Shown here one piece after another: positions 35,501 through 45,040 of a stretch of 64,000 nt of DNA. The DNA lies in assembly GCF_029633865.1 (NCBI RefSeq), contig NC_079213.1, positions 98,290,845-98,354,844 on the forward strand, read 5' to 3'. Every line of letters starts with the position of its first letter. The first letter of the stretch is position 1. Below the pieces are notes generated by a model. That model was not told the origin of the DNA. It made no database searches and was given only the letters and a program-made list of their open reading frames with translations. The stretch comes from Lampris incognitus. Its lineage: Eukaryota; Chordata; Actinopteri; Lampriformes; Lampridae. A program made the translations under genes and the position numbers.

Positions 35501-36547
35501 GGCATGGCACGAGATATAGAGGCAATGGTGGAAAAGTGCGTGCAATGCCAGCAGCTACAGCCCAAACAGCAGGCTGAGCCACTTATGCCGCATCAGGTCC
35601 CAGAACTGCCATGGATGAAAGTCGGAGCTGACATCTTCGAGCTACACGGTCAGTCATACCTGTTGTTAGTTGATTACCTAACCAAATATCCTGAAGTGCT
35701 CAACATATCTGACAAAACAGCATACACAGTAATCCAGAAGATGAAGTCTGTGTTTGCCAGACACGGGATTCCTAGGGAGATAGTGAGTGACCATGTCTCA
35801 TTTGCCAGCTATGAGATGAAGTCATTTGCAGCTTCATGGGAGTTCAAGCTCACACACTCCAGCCCAGGTTTTCCCTCTTCAAATGGCATGGCTGAGAGAG
35901 CCATAAAGATAGTGAAACATGCGCTGAAGAAGGCAATGCAGACCGGCACTGACCCACATCTGGTGCTGCTGTCACTGAGGAACACACCGGTGACAGGACT
36001 GGACGTATCACCTGCACAAATGTTGATGGGGAGAGTTCTACGAAGCACACTTCCATGCTCCAGTGCTGTGCTGACACAATCAGTCCCACAGCACATTCAC
36101 AGCAAAATCCGGAACCTGCAGTTCCGCCAAAAACAACGTTACGACCAGTGTGCAAAGCCCCTGCCAGTGTTGACCCCAGGAGACACCGTACACATGCAAA
36201 CACGGCGCGGCTGGGAGCCTGCCGTTGTCATCCGACAGCGAGATGAACCACGGTCCTACACTGTGCAGACACCGGCTGGGAGGATGCAAAGAAGGAACAG
36301 GCGACATCTGAGGAAGATACATCCGAGCCTATTCAGAGACACGGACAGTGAGGAACATTTTGACCCAGAGGTACAACCCTCACCCTCACAAGCGCCTGTG
36401 CCAGTCGACTCACCACCACATGACCTGCCACCACACGACCCTCCTCCGGTGACTACAGGCAGTACACCCACATGCTACACAAAGTGCGGCAGAGCAGTTA
36501 GGCGCCCTGCCAGATACAATGACTCACCTCAGGGTTCTTTTGTGTGA
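32549..36547 (+). CDS. Ty3-1 Gag-Pol polyprotein, 1332 aa, uninterrupted
   Basis: Order: Gag about 1-200; two zinc knuckles (CHKCGNKHEPRQC near 222 and CHKCGKNNHFSKVC near 239); protease DTGA near 314; reverse transcriptase with LPFGIKSASEVFQ and a catalytic box read as YIKADD near 597; RNase H QADSSKDGLGACL near 744 with SDHKPLEV near 805; integrase zinc motif H-x3-H/C-x2-C near 963; core Asp near 1028 (GADIF), Asp near 1078 and Glu near 1114 (MAERAIK). A Pro-rich tail follows. The product would form particles, copy its RNA and integrate. Oddities: ADD in place of the more usual VDD/YxDD, and SDHVSF where most elements have SDNGP, so the open frame may be partly disabled. The K02A2.6-like branch of Ty3 is likely. 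Confidence 0.93.
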   Translation: MEQFKPPPPPILTGNVAENWRRWEQRFQLYMTASGALDKEETVKIAILLHTIGEEALEVYNTLTVIPEGDDESMEDVLKVFKDYCSPRKNVVFQRHQFWSHTMSAGISVDRFITELRQKSKDCEFGRHEDDMIRDKLVFSINDARLKERLLRDNELTLRRAVEICRSAKLAKSQIQAMQTSHVVQDASVEALKKATGQTRTGSWNKNKMSSKRHVATTLCHKCGNKHEPRQCPAYGAVCHKCGKNNHFSKVCKSSTEKSGNYKTKTVHNLESEIDSLYIGMIRKYKNKAAHQAKGTVWRETATVRGVAINFKLDTGADANVLPMCVFRQLPGPVQLRPTKTVLIAFGGARLPSDGVASLDCRTSKHTAILDFHVSSRADKPILGGDACEELQLVRRVEALAVESPQPAKPPAIKEELLQRYAEVFTGLGEFPGVHHIHIDPSVTPVIHACRNVPLSIMDSLRETLTDLQNRKVITPVNEPTEWVNSLVTTKKKNGALRVCLDPCNLNEAVKHQHYSIPIPEDVRSRLTGKSIFSILDEKDGYWQIKLDEPSSKLCTFNTPWGRFRFLRLPFGIKSASEVFQQKNCETFGDIPGVYIKADDMIIAASSEREHDEILQKVMERAKTAHVKFNRDKIQFKVDTVKYMGHVIMAAGQRADDTKIKAIVDMPTPEDKQSLQRLLGMTKFLAQYIPNEASLTAPLRQLLKKDVAWQWCPHHSSALKALKTILTQAPVLRYYDHKQPLTLQADSSKDGLGACLMQDDRPVCYASRALTDTEKRYAQIEKELLAIVFAAKRFHQYVYGRPVTVQSDHKPLEVIMRKPLSKAPARLQGMLLQLQRYDLSVTYTPGKHMYIADTLSRTTASREGDHIDENPCDERVVYALDATDALSEETLSQLKKATAADSMLQAVCEKHKKGWPMKKKSLDRKLHAYWAVKDIISMEDDIVLVGDKIIIPQSFRSTILEKLHLAHQGVQRTKARARKSLYWPGMARDIEAMVEKCVQCQQLQPKQQAEPLMPHQVPELPWMKVGADIFELHGQSYLLLVDYLTKYPEVLNISDKTAYTVIQKMKSVFARHGIPREIVSDHVSFASYEMKSFAASWEFKLTHSSPGFPSSNGMAERAIKIVKHALKKAMQTGTDPHLVLLSLRNTPVTGLDVSPAQMLMGRVLRSTLPCSSAVLTQSVPQHIHSKIRNLQFRQKQRYDQCAKPLPVLTPGDTVHMQTRRGWEPAVVIRQRDEPRSYTVQTPAGRMQRRNRRHLRKIHPSLFRDTDSEEHFDPEVQPSPSQAPVPVDSPPHDLPPHDPPPVTTGSTPTCYTKCGRAVRRPARYNDSPQGSFV

Positions 36548-36868
36548 TCATTCAAGTGTTTATTAAGAAAAAGAAAAAAAGAAGGTGAAACAAAGAGTAC
36601 AAGGTGTGTTTAACCTGAAATGTTGCAAGATTGCTGAATGTTGAATGTTCAAAATGTTTACATGCTAACCACCAGAATGTGAAAAGGAAATGGTTTATGT
36701 TGTTTAATGAGAGTCATCTGTCATTTAAAAAACATGCTTTATTAATCATTGAAGTATGCAAGTAGAAAAGACTTGTTCAGTGTTGATGCCATAGTGTTAA
36801 TGGTTCGGTAAAGGGTCTACTGTTGAAGCAACTGATGAGTAGGCCACATCTCAGTTGGAAAAGAGGGA

Positions 36869-37091
36869 TGTGGTGTATTGGATCGAGCACTCGGTGCTCG
36901 ATTGTGTTGGACTGTCACCACTACTGAGTTCTGTAATACACTGGTCGAGCCTAGTAGTGTGTGATGTCTCCGTCAGTAAAGATCAGACTTGTGCCGCATC
37001 CTCGTCTCCGTGTACTTATATATAATAGTGATTAAGTTAGTAACCCACGAATAGTAGCACTACAATAGTGTACATAAGAGAAGTCACAACA
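36869..37091 (+). repeat. Ty3-1 3' LTR
   Basis: Same 223 bp as the 5' LTR with five substitutions. The purine tract AAAAGAGGGA lies just upstream at about 36859-36868. Confidence 0.95.
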
Positions 37092-37096
37092 CACAG

Positions 37097-38049
37097 CGCT
37101 ACCGTATTAGGAAACGCAACCCCCGTCTGCCAGCATCAGCAGGCCGGATCAACCTGGCCATCACATTAGTGCCGGTATTTACATTACAACGGCGAGAGAT
37201 GGGATACTGGATTTGGACAGCGAGCTACACACGAGCGCAATGAGCCAACGAGTGCGGGAGTCATTACTTCTGAAATTCATTATTCATGAATCCCGTCTTC
37301 AAAGTAGACCCCGGCAAGCTAGCAATCTCAGGGCTCGCTCCTATAGGCTTCAGCTCCCCGCAGATGTAACGCAAAGGCCAATATCACAGACTAATGTTAT
37401 ATTGATGCCTGCGTGGACACGCCGATCTCCAATAAAAGCAAGATTAAAATAATGTAACATCAAAACGGATTTCTTAAGAAGATATGCCATGTGTTCGTTG
37501 GCACGGAGCATTTCCAAAGGGGCTTTGCAGAAAGGTTGAATAAATATACATACACGGGCTACCGAGATCCATATGAGGGGCTAGGAAGAGGATGCCCCGT
37601 ATGTTACAAGATCTGATGCTATAAGACCAGAGCTGATTCAATATTTACATCAACTCAGAGGCAACCCGAAACTGTAATAGACTCCAAATTACATTTGGTT
37701 TGAGAGTCATTAAGAATTAATGAGTCTAAATTATTTCTCTGCTGCGAGAATCTAAGATCAGAGTCTCTTTCCTGGATTAAAACGTAACAATAGCAAAAGC
37801 TCAAGGATGGATACAGTTGGGGGGGGGCAGTGTTCAACTTCAACGAGTTATTTGACTTAACTCAAGAGAGCAGGTCCTTTAGGGGGGGTCTTTGCTAAAT
37901 AAGGCATAATGAACAAATGAACTAAAGGCTATTCAATAAAAAAATAAATAAAAAAATCTGTAGAGAAGTAATGAAGAAACGTCTGCAAGTGAACTGATTG
38001 ATGGTTATAAGGTTCCTTTCAACAACAGCTGCTGTTGTTCAGGAAATCT
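37097..38049. other. host sequence between Ty3-1 and SINE B5; no gene recognised
   Basis: No coding signal. Poly-G runs occur near 37820 and 37880 and an (AATAAA)-rich patch near 37938. Confidence 0.4.
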
Positions 38050-38510
38050 TTACTGTTCCGTTGCCTACCAGCACGGGGATCGCCGGTTCGAATCCCCGTG
38101 TTACCTCGGGCTTGGTCGGGCGTCCCTGCAGACACAATTGGCCGTGTGTGCGGGTGGGAAGCCGGATGTGGGTATGTGTCCTGATCGCTGCACTAGCGCC
38201 TCCTCTGGTCGGTCAGGGCGCCTGTTCGGGGGGGAAGGGAGGGGAGGGGGAATAGCGTGATCCTCCCACGCGCTACGTCCCCCTGGCGAAACTCCTCACT
38301 GTCAGGTGAAAAGAAGCGGGAGGAGGCATGTGGCAGTCTGAGACTGTCCTCCTGTGGGTCGTATTAGAGGGTATACGACCTGTGTGGTCGCATGGGTTGG
38401 ACCGTTGGAGGACTTGTACGGTAGTCTGCAGCCTTCCCCGGATCGGCAGAGGGGAGGAGGAGTGGGGCAATTGGTCGGATACAACTGGGGAGGGAAAAAG
38501 GGGGGGGGGG
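38050..38510 (+). mobile_element. SINE B copy 5 with internal insertion
   Basis: The head lacks the first bases (starts CTGTTCCGTTGCCTACCAGC) but has the B-box GGTTCGAATCCCC. The body is typical up to GGAGGCATGTGGCAGTCTG near 38344, then about 80-100 extra bases including GTATACGACCTGTGTGGTCG, then the body resumes at TAGTCTGCAGCCTTCCCCGG. Confidence 0.82.
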
Positions 38511-39428
38511 ATCTTGACTGAAGGTCTTTGCCCCAATTGATTCGTGAACATGTGCTAAGAGAACATATGAATTTGAGAAACAACAAAACTCACCAGCATA
38601 TAAATCCGAATAAAATGTTAAAAAAAGATACACGAGCAAGGAGGGAACCATTGGAATATAAACGGCTGTAGAAAACAAGCAGAATCCAAAACCCTTCAAC
38701 ACAGAAGGTCCCGTATCGCAGCAGGCTGTGATGCAACCCGACACAACAGCCTTGCTTTATGCCTCAAGTCTACCCGGATAGAGCGCTTCTGTATTCACTT
38801 CATTTGATTCAACGGGTATTTCTAGTTTTGCTTAATCATGCAGCGGAGCGATTCCGGCTCGCTGAAATAATGCTCACTATTATAAAGACGAGAATTTGAC
38901 GTCAGCGTTTTTCTTGCACCCATCATTAAAAGGAGCGTGTGACAGCCCAGAAGTCAGTTTACGGGGCTGTAGTCAGTCTGCTTAGAAAGGATGGGTCTTT
39001 TTATTCCAAAAAAAAAAATGGACCTTTTTATTCCGAGCACAGCACATCTTATGCGAGCCGGCCTCTGACCCGCTACGGCCATTTATTCAATCGGCTGACA
39101 CTTTTAATCCAAAGTGACTTACGAGAGAGTCAGCAATTAGCAAATAAATTTGAGCTTTAACCAGTTGGCATCGCGCAGCATCGTATAGCCAAGTGTGCAT
39201 GTCAACTGCATAGAGTGTGGGTGCACCTTAGATCAAGAGACAAAGAGTAGCTGAATTAAAGTGGATTTACAAGGAGACAAATCAGTAAAACATGCAAATT
39301 ATGGCAAAAGAGCAGAAAATGTCGAGTGCAAAGAGAGAAAGGCTCAGGAGACAACAGCAGTAATGTAAAGGGCGATGCTTTATAGCACACTAAGCTACGG
39401 CCTCATTTATACTCAGCGTTAAATATGT
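38511..39428. other. host sequence left of Ty3-2; no gene recognised
   Basis: No coding signal. Ends with the Ty3-2 target TATGT (39424-39428). Confidence 0.4.
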
Positions 39429-39621
39429 TGTAATATTTGCTAGTAATATTTGATTTGCTAATGTCCCTTACGGCTTTCCGTAGCGCCACAACAAAGTCAC
39501 GTGATGTACGTAACAACGTCAGTGGGAATCCGGTCGGTGAATAAACACCCAGCACGAGAGAAGTCGCCCTTGCTTCATTAATGTTATAAGTTAACATAGC
39601 CAGAGGGCACAGATCATTACA
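39429..39621 (+). repeat. Ty3-2 5' LTR
   Basis: Starts TGTAATATTTGCTAG and ends AGATCATTACA. Contains AATAAA near 39540. Confidence 0.95.
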
Positions 39622-39638
39622 TGGTGTCAGAGTAGCGG
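39622..39638 (+). promoter_or_regulatory. Ty3-2 primer binding site (tRNA-Leu-like)
   Basis: TGGTGTCAGA then GTAGCGG. Ten bases are shared with the primer sites of Ty3-1 and Ty3-3. Confidence 0.6.
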
Positions 39639-39654
39639 AGTTTAAATACCCAAT

Positions 39655-42600
39655 ATGGATTCGTACGGCGTTCCAGCTCCACGGATGGACTGGGAATCGG
39701 CGAACTTACCTGAAGCATGGAGACGATTTCGACAAACAACGGAGCTAATGTTCACGGGCCCCCTGCGCGGGAAGAATGAAGAGGAGAAATGCAGCTACCT
39801 CCTGCTCTGGATAGGGGAAAAAGGGCGCGATGTGCACAACACTTGGACACTCAGCGGAGAACAGGCCAAGAAGCTAGAAACGTACTACGATAAGTACACT
39901 GAGTACATCACCCCCAAAGCAAACCCGATTTATGCCAGATATAAATTTCATGAAAAGATGCAGGGAGAGAGTGAATCCTTCGAACGATTTGTAACTGAGC
40001 TAAAGCTCCTAGTCAAAGACTGTGGCTACCCAAATGCCGACGAGATGGTCAGGGACCGCATCGTGTTTGCCACCAACTCACCCAGAGTGAGAGAAAAGCT
40101 ACTTAGCCAGGGAGCTGAGCTAACGCTAGAAAAAGCCATAGATGTAGCCCGCTCACACGAGCTAGCAAAGCAACAGCTAACGTTTATGGGCCAGGGCAGC
40201 ACACATGAAACGGTGCACGCAATAGGCAGAAAGACTTACAAACCGAACGCACCCAAAGCAGCTAACGCTAACTTCAGACAAAGGGACGTTAGCACCGCCG
40301 CCAGGGCGTGTAGCTATTGTGGAGGGCTACACGGCGCTAAAGCCACTTGCCCAGCTAAGGGTAAACAATGCATTAAATGCAAGAAGCTCAATCATTTTGC
40401 TAAAGTATGCAAGTCTAGCTCCCAGGGACAGACAAAGTACTACCGCGGCACAGTACATGCCGTCGGAGAGAACCCAGAAGAGTACACCACTGACAGAGAG
40501 CAGGAAGAACTGTACTTCGACAACATTACAGTGGAGAGCACCGCTGTGGGAGAACAGACAGAGCTGTACATAGACTGCATCTCAATAGAGAACAACGGAA
40601 AAAGCAACGAGCAGGCTTACGTAGAGGTTGGAATTGGCACACCTCCACAGAAGGTAAAGTTTAAACTAGACACTGGGGCACAGGCCAATACTATTCCCAC
40701 CAACCTGTTCCAGGCGCTGTTCAAAAATGTGACACTGAAACCAGCAATACACAGACTCACTGAATATGGAGGAGGCGCGCTGAGCGTGAAAGGCACATGC
40801 AAACTCAAATGTAAGTACAGAGACAATGCAATTATGCTGGACTTTTACGTCATTGACACAAACGCCCCACCAGTCATGGCAATGAAAACATGCCGTGACC
40901 TAAACTTGGTAAAAATAGTGATGGCTGTGAGCGAGGAAAACAATGTCACATCACAGAGCATAATGGATGAGTATGCAGATGTTTTCCAAGGAATAGGAGA
41001 GTTCCCAGGCGAGTGCACCTTCCGCGTCACACCAGATGCAACGCCGGTCGTCTGCCCGCCACGCAGAATCCCCATCGCCCTACGCAGCAAACTGAGGGAC
41101 GAGCTTGACAGCATGGAGAAAGGCGGCATAATCTGTAAGGTAACAGAACCCACAGAATGGGTGAACGCACTCGTCATTGTTGAGAAGCCAAAGACAGGCA
41201 AACTTAGAGTGTGTTTAGACCCCAGAGCTCTTAACAAAGTGATACAACGACCTCACTATCCCCTCCCCACGCTGGAGGACGCCACCACAAAGCTCGCTGG
41301 AGCTGAGTACTTTAGCGTGTTAGACACGCGGTCAGGCTATTGGGCCATCAAACTGAGCACTGAATCCTCAATGTTGACGACATTTAACACAGTGTTTGGC
41401 AGGTATCGTTTCCTCAGACTGCCATTCGGAATCGTGTCCGCTCAAGACGAGTTCCAGAGACGCGTGGATGAAACATATGAAGGATTGGACGGTGTGACGG
41501 CCATAGTGGACGATATACTAGTGTTCGGCAAGACTAAAGAGGAACATGACCAGCGTCTCAGAGCGATGCTGAAGCGCACAAGGGAGCGAGGGGTGAGGCT
41601 CAACCCCGACAAGTGTCACATATGCGTGTCCGAGGTAAGCTACTTCGGCCACACGCTCTCACACGAAGGCATCAAACCAGACCCACACAAGGTGAAGGCG
41701 GTCAAGGACATGCAACCCCCACAGAACAAAGCAGAGCTGGAGACAGTCCTCGGCATGATCAACTACCTCGCCAGATTTGCTCCACACCTCTCACAGATAA
41801 ACTCACCCCTCAGACAGCTTCTGAAACAGGACAGTGAGTTTGTGTGGGATGCAGTCCACGACAAGGCGTTCCAAGAGATGAAGAATCTCATTACACAGCA
41901 CCCAGGTCCAGTACTCTCATATTTCGACCCGCAGAAAGAGCTGCGACTCCAAGTGGATGCATCCAAAAGTGGCCTTGGGGCTGTCATGCTCCAAGATGGC
42001 AAACCAATTGCCTATGCGTCCAAGTCACTCAACAGCACTGAAGAAAACTACGCACAGATAGAGAAGGAGCTCTACGCTGTGGTCTTCGGCTGCAAGAGGT
42101 TCCACGAGTACATGTATGGACGAAAAGTAATTGTGGAGTCAGACCACAAGCCTCTGGAGGCAATACTAAAAAAGCCACTGGCAGCAGCACCACCCCGGCT
42201 GCAACGGATGATCCTGGCGCTCCAAAAATACGACATCCAAATCATCCACCGCCCCGGTAAGGACATACCGGTGGCCGACACACTGTCACGCAAGTCAATA
42301 GAACACCACGACAGTGACCTACAGGAAGGGATGGAGGCCCAAGTGCACACAGTCCTCAGCAACATCCCTGTGAGCGACACAAGACTCACAGAAATCAAGC
42401 AGGAAACAGCGCAAGATCCACAGCTCACCGCACTCAGACGAGCCACACTCACTGGCTGGCCAGACACAAAGAAAAAGTGCCCGCCCAGCATCCAGGAATA
42501 CTGGAACCACAGAGCAGAAATCTCAGAAATGGACGGTATCCTGTTCAAAGGTGAGAGAATCATTGTCCCCCAAAAGCTTCGCAAGGACATGATACAGCGC

Positions 42601-43689
42601 ATCCATGCCAGCCACCTTGGCGTGGAAAAAAGCAAATGCCGAGCAAGAGACTTACTGTTCTGGCCTGGCATGGGGAAACAGATCGAGGATGCGGTAGCAG
42701 ACTGCAGCATATGCCAAGAACGGCGCAGCGCAAATGCAAAGGAACCAATGATGTCACACGCCATACCCGAGCGGCCGTGGCAAGTGATAGGCACAGACCT
42801 ATTCACATGGAACTCACAGGACTTCATAGTCACTGTGGACTACTACTCCAGATTCTTCGAGCTAGAAAGACTTTACAGCTGCACCTCATCTGCCGTCATC
42901 ATGAAGCTGAAAGCAGCAATGGCTCGACACGGAATCCCCGAGACTATCATCAGCGACAACGGTCCGTGCTACAGCTCTGGTGAGTTCCGCAACTTCTCAC
43001 AGACATGGGGTTTCTCACACACCACCACAAGCCCCCACTACCCACAGAGCAACGGCCTCTCCGAGAAGACTGTCCAGACGGCCAAACGCATCCTGGACAA
43101 AGCCAAAGCTGAGAACAAAGACCCCTACATGAGCTTACTGGAGTATCGCAACACACCGGTGGACAACCTGAAATCACCGGCACAGCTACTGATGAGTCGG
43201 AGGCTGCGGTCCATTCTCCCATCAACAGCAAAACACCTGCAGCCACAGATCGCCAGTCAGGAGGATGTTCACAAAAGGAGAGAGGTATGTCAACAGCGCC
43301 AGCAGGCATACTACAACCGAACAGCCAAACCTCTGCCCCACCTGCCCGCAGGCACACCAATCCGCTTCCGGCAGGAGGATGGATCCTGGAGACCTGCAAC
43401 TGTGGAAAGACCAGCGAACACAGACAGGAGCTACCACATCCAAACCAAAGAAGGTCAGATCTACCGACGCAACCGTCAACACCTGCGACAAAGCAGAGTG
43501 AACACTCACACTACACACACACACACTTCACAGCAGACTGTTACCAGCGCTAACAACAACACACAAGCCCATCAGCAAGAGCATGCTGAACCTCCAGACA
43601 CGAACAATCAGCGACAACCAGACACACAGCCTGGTTACACCACGAGGTCAGGTCGCACGGTCAAACCAAGACAAATCCTTGACTTATGA
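39655..43689 (+). CDS. Ty3-2 Gag-Pol polyprotein, 1344 aa, intact
   Basis: Start ATG 33 bases after the 5' LTR. Gag about 1-200; zinc knuckles CSYCGGLHGAKATC near 218 and CIKCKKLNHFAKVC near 240; protease DTGAQANTIP near 340; reverse transcriptase with LRLPFGIVSAQDEFQ and the VDDILVFG catalytic box near 618; RNase H VDASKSGLGAVML near 766 and SDHKPLEAI; integrase zinc motif HASHLGVEKSKCRARD near 983; core GTDLFTW near 1046, SDNGPCYSS near 1099, NGLSEKTVQT with the Glu near 1135. The C-terminal tail is Thr/His/Gln-rich. All catalytic residues I can check are present. It is close in layout to Ty3-1 but a different family (Gag and LTRs do not match). Confidence 0.95.
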   Translation: MDSYGVPAPRMDWESANLPEAWRRFRQTTELMFTGPLRGKNEEEKCSYLLLWIGEKGRDVHNTWTLSGEQAKKLETYYDKYTEYITPKANPIYARYKFHEKMQGESESFERFVTELKLLVKDCGYPNADEMVRDRIVFATNSPRVREKLLSQGAELTLEKAIDVARSHELAKQQLTFMGQGSTHETVHAIGRKTYKPNAPKAANANFRQRDVSTAARACSYCGGLHGAKATCPAKGKQCIKCKKLNHFAKVCKSSSQGQTKYYRGTVHAVGENPEEYTTDREQEELYFDNITVESTAVGEQTELYIDCISIENNGKSNEQAYVEVGIGTPPQKVKFKLDTGAQANTIPTNLFQALFKNVTLKPAIHRLTEYGGGALSVKGTCKLKCKYRDNAIMLDFYVIDTNAPPVMAMKTCRDLNLVKIVMAVSEENNVTSQSIMDEYADVFQGIGEFPGECTFRVTPDATPVVCPPRRIPIALRSKLRDELDSMEKGGIICKVTEPTEWVNALVIVEKPKTGKLRVCLDPRALNKVIQRPHYPLPTLEDATTKLAGAEYFSVLDTRSGYWAIKLSTESSMLTTFNTVFGRYRFLRLPFGIVSAQDEFQRRVDETYEGLDGVTAIVDDILVFGKTKEEHDQRLRAMLKRTRERGVRLNPDKCHICVSEVSYFGHTLSHEGIKPDPHKVKAVKDMQPPQNKAELETVLGMINYLARFAPHLSQINSPLRQLLKQDSEFVWDAVHDKAFQEMKNLITQHPGPVLSYFDPQKELRLQVDASKSGLGAVMLQDGKPIAYASKSLNSTEENYAQIEKELYAVVFGCKRFHEYMYGRKVIVESDHKPLEAILKKPLAAAPPRLQRMILALQKYDIQIIHRPGKDIPVADTLSRKSIEHHDSDLQEGMEAQVHTVLSNIPVSDTRLTEIKQETAQDPQLTALRRATLTGWPDTKKKCPPSIQEYWNHRAEISEMDGILFKGERIIVPQKLRKDMIQRIHASHLGVEKSKCRARDLLFWPGMGKQIEDAVADCSICQERRSANAKEPMMSHAIPERPWQVIGTDLFTWNSQDFIVTVDYYSRFFELERLYSCTSSAVIMKLKAAMARHGIPETIISDNGPCYSSGEFRNFSQTWGFSHTTTSPHYPQSNGLSEKTVQTAKRILDKAKAENKDPYMSLLEYRNTPVDNLKSPAQLLMSRRLRSILPSTAKHLQPQIASQEDVHKRREVCQQRQQAYYNRTAKPLPHLPAGTPIRFRQEDGSWRPATVERPANTDRSYHIQTKEGQIYRRNRQHLRQSRVNTHTTHTHTSQQTVTSANNNTQAHQQEHAEPPDTNNQRQPDTQPGYTTRSGRTVKPRQILDL

Positions 43690-43693
43690 ATGT

Positions 43694-43718
43694 AAAAAAA
43701 AAAAAAAAAAAAAAAAAA
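43694..43718 (+). repeat. 25-A tract after Ty3-2 stop codon
   Basis: An uninterrupted A run begins four bases after the TGA of gag-pol, inside the element and far from its 3' LTR. Confidence 0.95.
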
Positions 43719-43905
43719 GATGAAATGTTATTACGGTGTCACATTTAGACAGGGAAGGAAATGTTTTACACTACTTTGTTGCAGTCCAGTTATATAAGAG
43801 TTCCATTTTCATATTCTTTCTTATTAAGATTGTATTCGTTTATAAACGTGCTCAACGTGGTCTGTATCTCTGCAGAGAAAGCAGCACTTTTCAGAAAAAG
43901 GGAGA

Positions 43906-44098
43906 TGTAATATTTGCTAGTAATATTTGATTTGCTAATGTCCCTTACGGCTTTCCGTAGCGCCACAACAAAGTCACGTGATGTACGTAACAACGTCAGT
44001 GGGAATCCGGTCGGTGAATAAACACCCAGCACGAGAGAAGTCGCCCTTGCTTCATTAATGTTATAAGTTAACATAGCCAGAGGGCACAGATCATTACA
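43906..44098 (+). repeat. Ty3-2 3' LTR
   Basis: 193 bp, identical by eye to the 5' LTR. Confidence 0.95.
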
Positions 44099-44159
44099 TA
44101 TGTATACGGATATGGACGGAGCCTTCTGTCCGTACTCTGCGTTCATTTCATCTGTATTT

Positions 44160-44598
44160 GTCCCCACCCAACCCCCTCTTTATTTTTTCTCTTTTCTCCC
44201 CAGTTGTATCTGGCCAATCACCGCGCTCTCCGAGCCGTCCCGGTCGCTGCTCAACCCCCTCTGCCGATCCGGGGAGGGCTGCAGACTAACACATGCTTCC
44301 TCCCATATATGTGGAGTCGCCAGCCGCCTCTTTTCACCTGACAGTGAGGAGTTTCACCAGGGGGACGCCGCGCGTGGGAGGATCACGCTATTCCCCTCAA
44401 CCGAACAGGCGCCCCGACCGACCAGAGGAGGCGCTATTGCAGCGAACAGAACACATACCCACACCCGGCTTCCCACCCGCAGACACAGCCAATTGTGTCT
44501 GCAGGGACGCACGAACAAGCCGGGGGTAACACGGGAATTCGAACCGGCGATCCCCGTGATAGGCAACGGAATAGAGCGCTATGCTACCCGGATGCCCA
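44160..44598 (-). mobile_element. SINE B copy 6
   Basis: Reverse family-B, nearly complete: CTCTTTTCTCCCCAGTTGTA on the left, GAATTCGAACCGGCGATCCC and GCTACCCGGATGCCC on the right. Confidence 0.85.
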
Positions 44599-44944
44599 TT
44601 TCATCTCTATTCGTGGAGGTTTTCTGACTTTGGCTCCATTGAACACGTAACGTATGCAGAGCGTCCGCGGTGCGGCAACACTACGCGTCCTCTATAAACA
44701 GTGAAACTGACTAAACCAGGTGCGAGAGCGGCGCGGAGGTGATACGTATGCGCCGCGGAGATCCGCTCAACTAACGTAAAATGGGACAGTCTTCTATTTA
44801 TGTTTATACGCGGCGTGGCCCTTTTACACAGAAATGGGTCATAAATTGTGTTTTTTTAATTAAACTACTAGTATACAGTAAATGACTAGCTTATTGACAG
44901 TTTAATTTTGAGAGTTTCAATTATTGTTTCGTCAACTGCGTCTT
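44599..44944. other. short CpG-rich stretch, nothing recognised
   Basis: Many CG dinucleotides around 44650-44820 (GCGGCGCGGAGG, CGCCGCGGAG) but no ORF or exon signal. Confidence 0.35.
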
Positions 44945-45040
44945 TTTTGGGGGGGGGTTCTTCCAATCGTATCCAGCCAATTACGCCACGCCTCCGAGCC
45001 ATCCCAGTCGTTGCTCCACCCCTCTGCAGACCAGGTACAC
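44945..45040 (-). mobile_element. SINE B copy 7, tail fragment
   Basis: A poly-G/GTTCTTCCAATCGTATCC start, then GCCACGCCTCCGAGCCATCC and GTTGCTCCACCCC. It stops abruptly at the Tc1 fragment. Confidence 0.65.

Larger units (their letters stand above)
32223..37091 (+). mobile_element. Ty3-1: complete Ty3/gypsy LTR retrotransposon
   Basis: A 4869-bp element with 223-bp LTRs (TG...CA) that differ at five positions by eye, a perfect 5-bp target duplication CACAG (32218-32222 and 37092-37096), a primer site directly after the 5' LTR and a purine tract AAAAGAGGGA before the 3' LTR. One gag-pol frame fills the interior, and no env frame follows. About 2 percent LTR divergence means a moderately recent insertion. 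Confidence 0.95.
39429..44098 (+). mobile_element. Ty3-2: complete, very young Ty3/gypsy LTR retrotransposon
   Basis: 4670 bp with 193-bp LTRs that look identical over their whole length, a perfect 5-bp target duplication TATGT (39424-39428 and 44099-44103), a primer site abutting the 5' LTR, a purine tract AAAAAGGGAGA before the 3' LTR, and one intact gag-pol frame. Everything needed for activity appears to be present. Confidence 0.96.

Noticed and set aside
32836..36471. Minus-strand ORFs opposite Ty3-1 gag-pol (and similar ones opposite Ty3-2 and Ty3-3)
   Set aside because: Mirror frames of the coding strand without motifs or their own signals.
36548..36868. An env gene after pol in the Ty3 elements
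   Set aside because: Only short non-coding sequence lies between the pol stop and the 3' LTR in all four elements, so they are not retrovirus-like in that respect.
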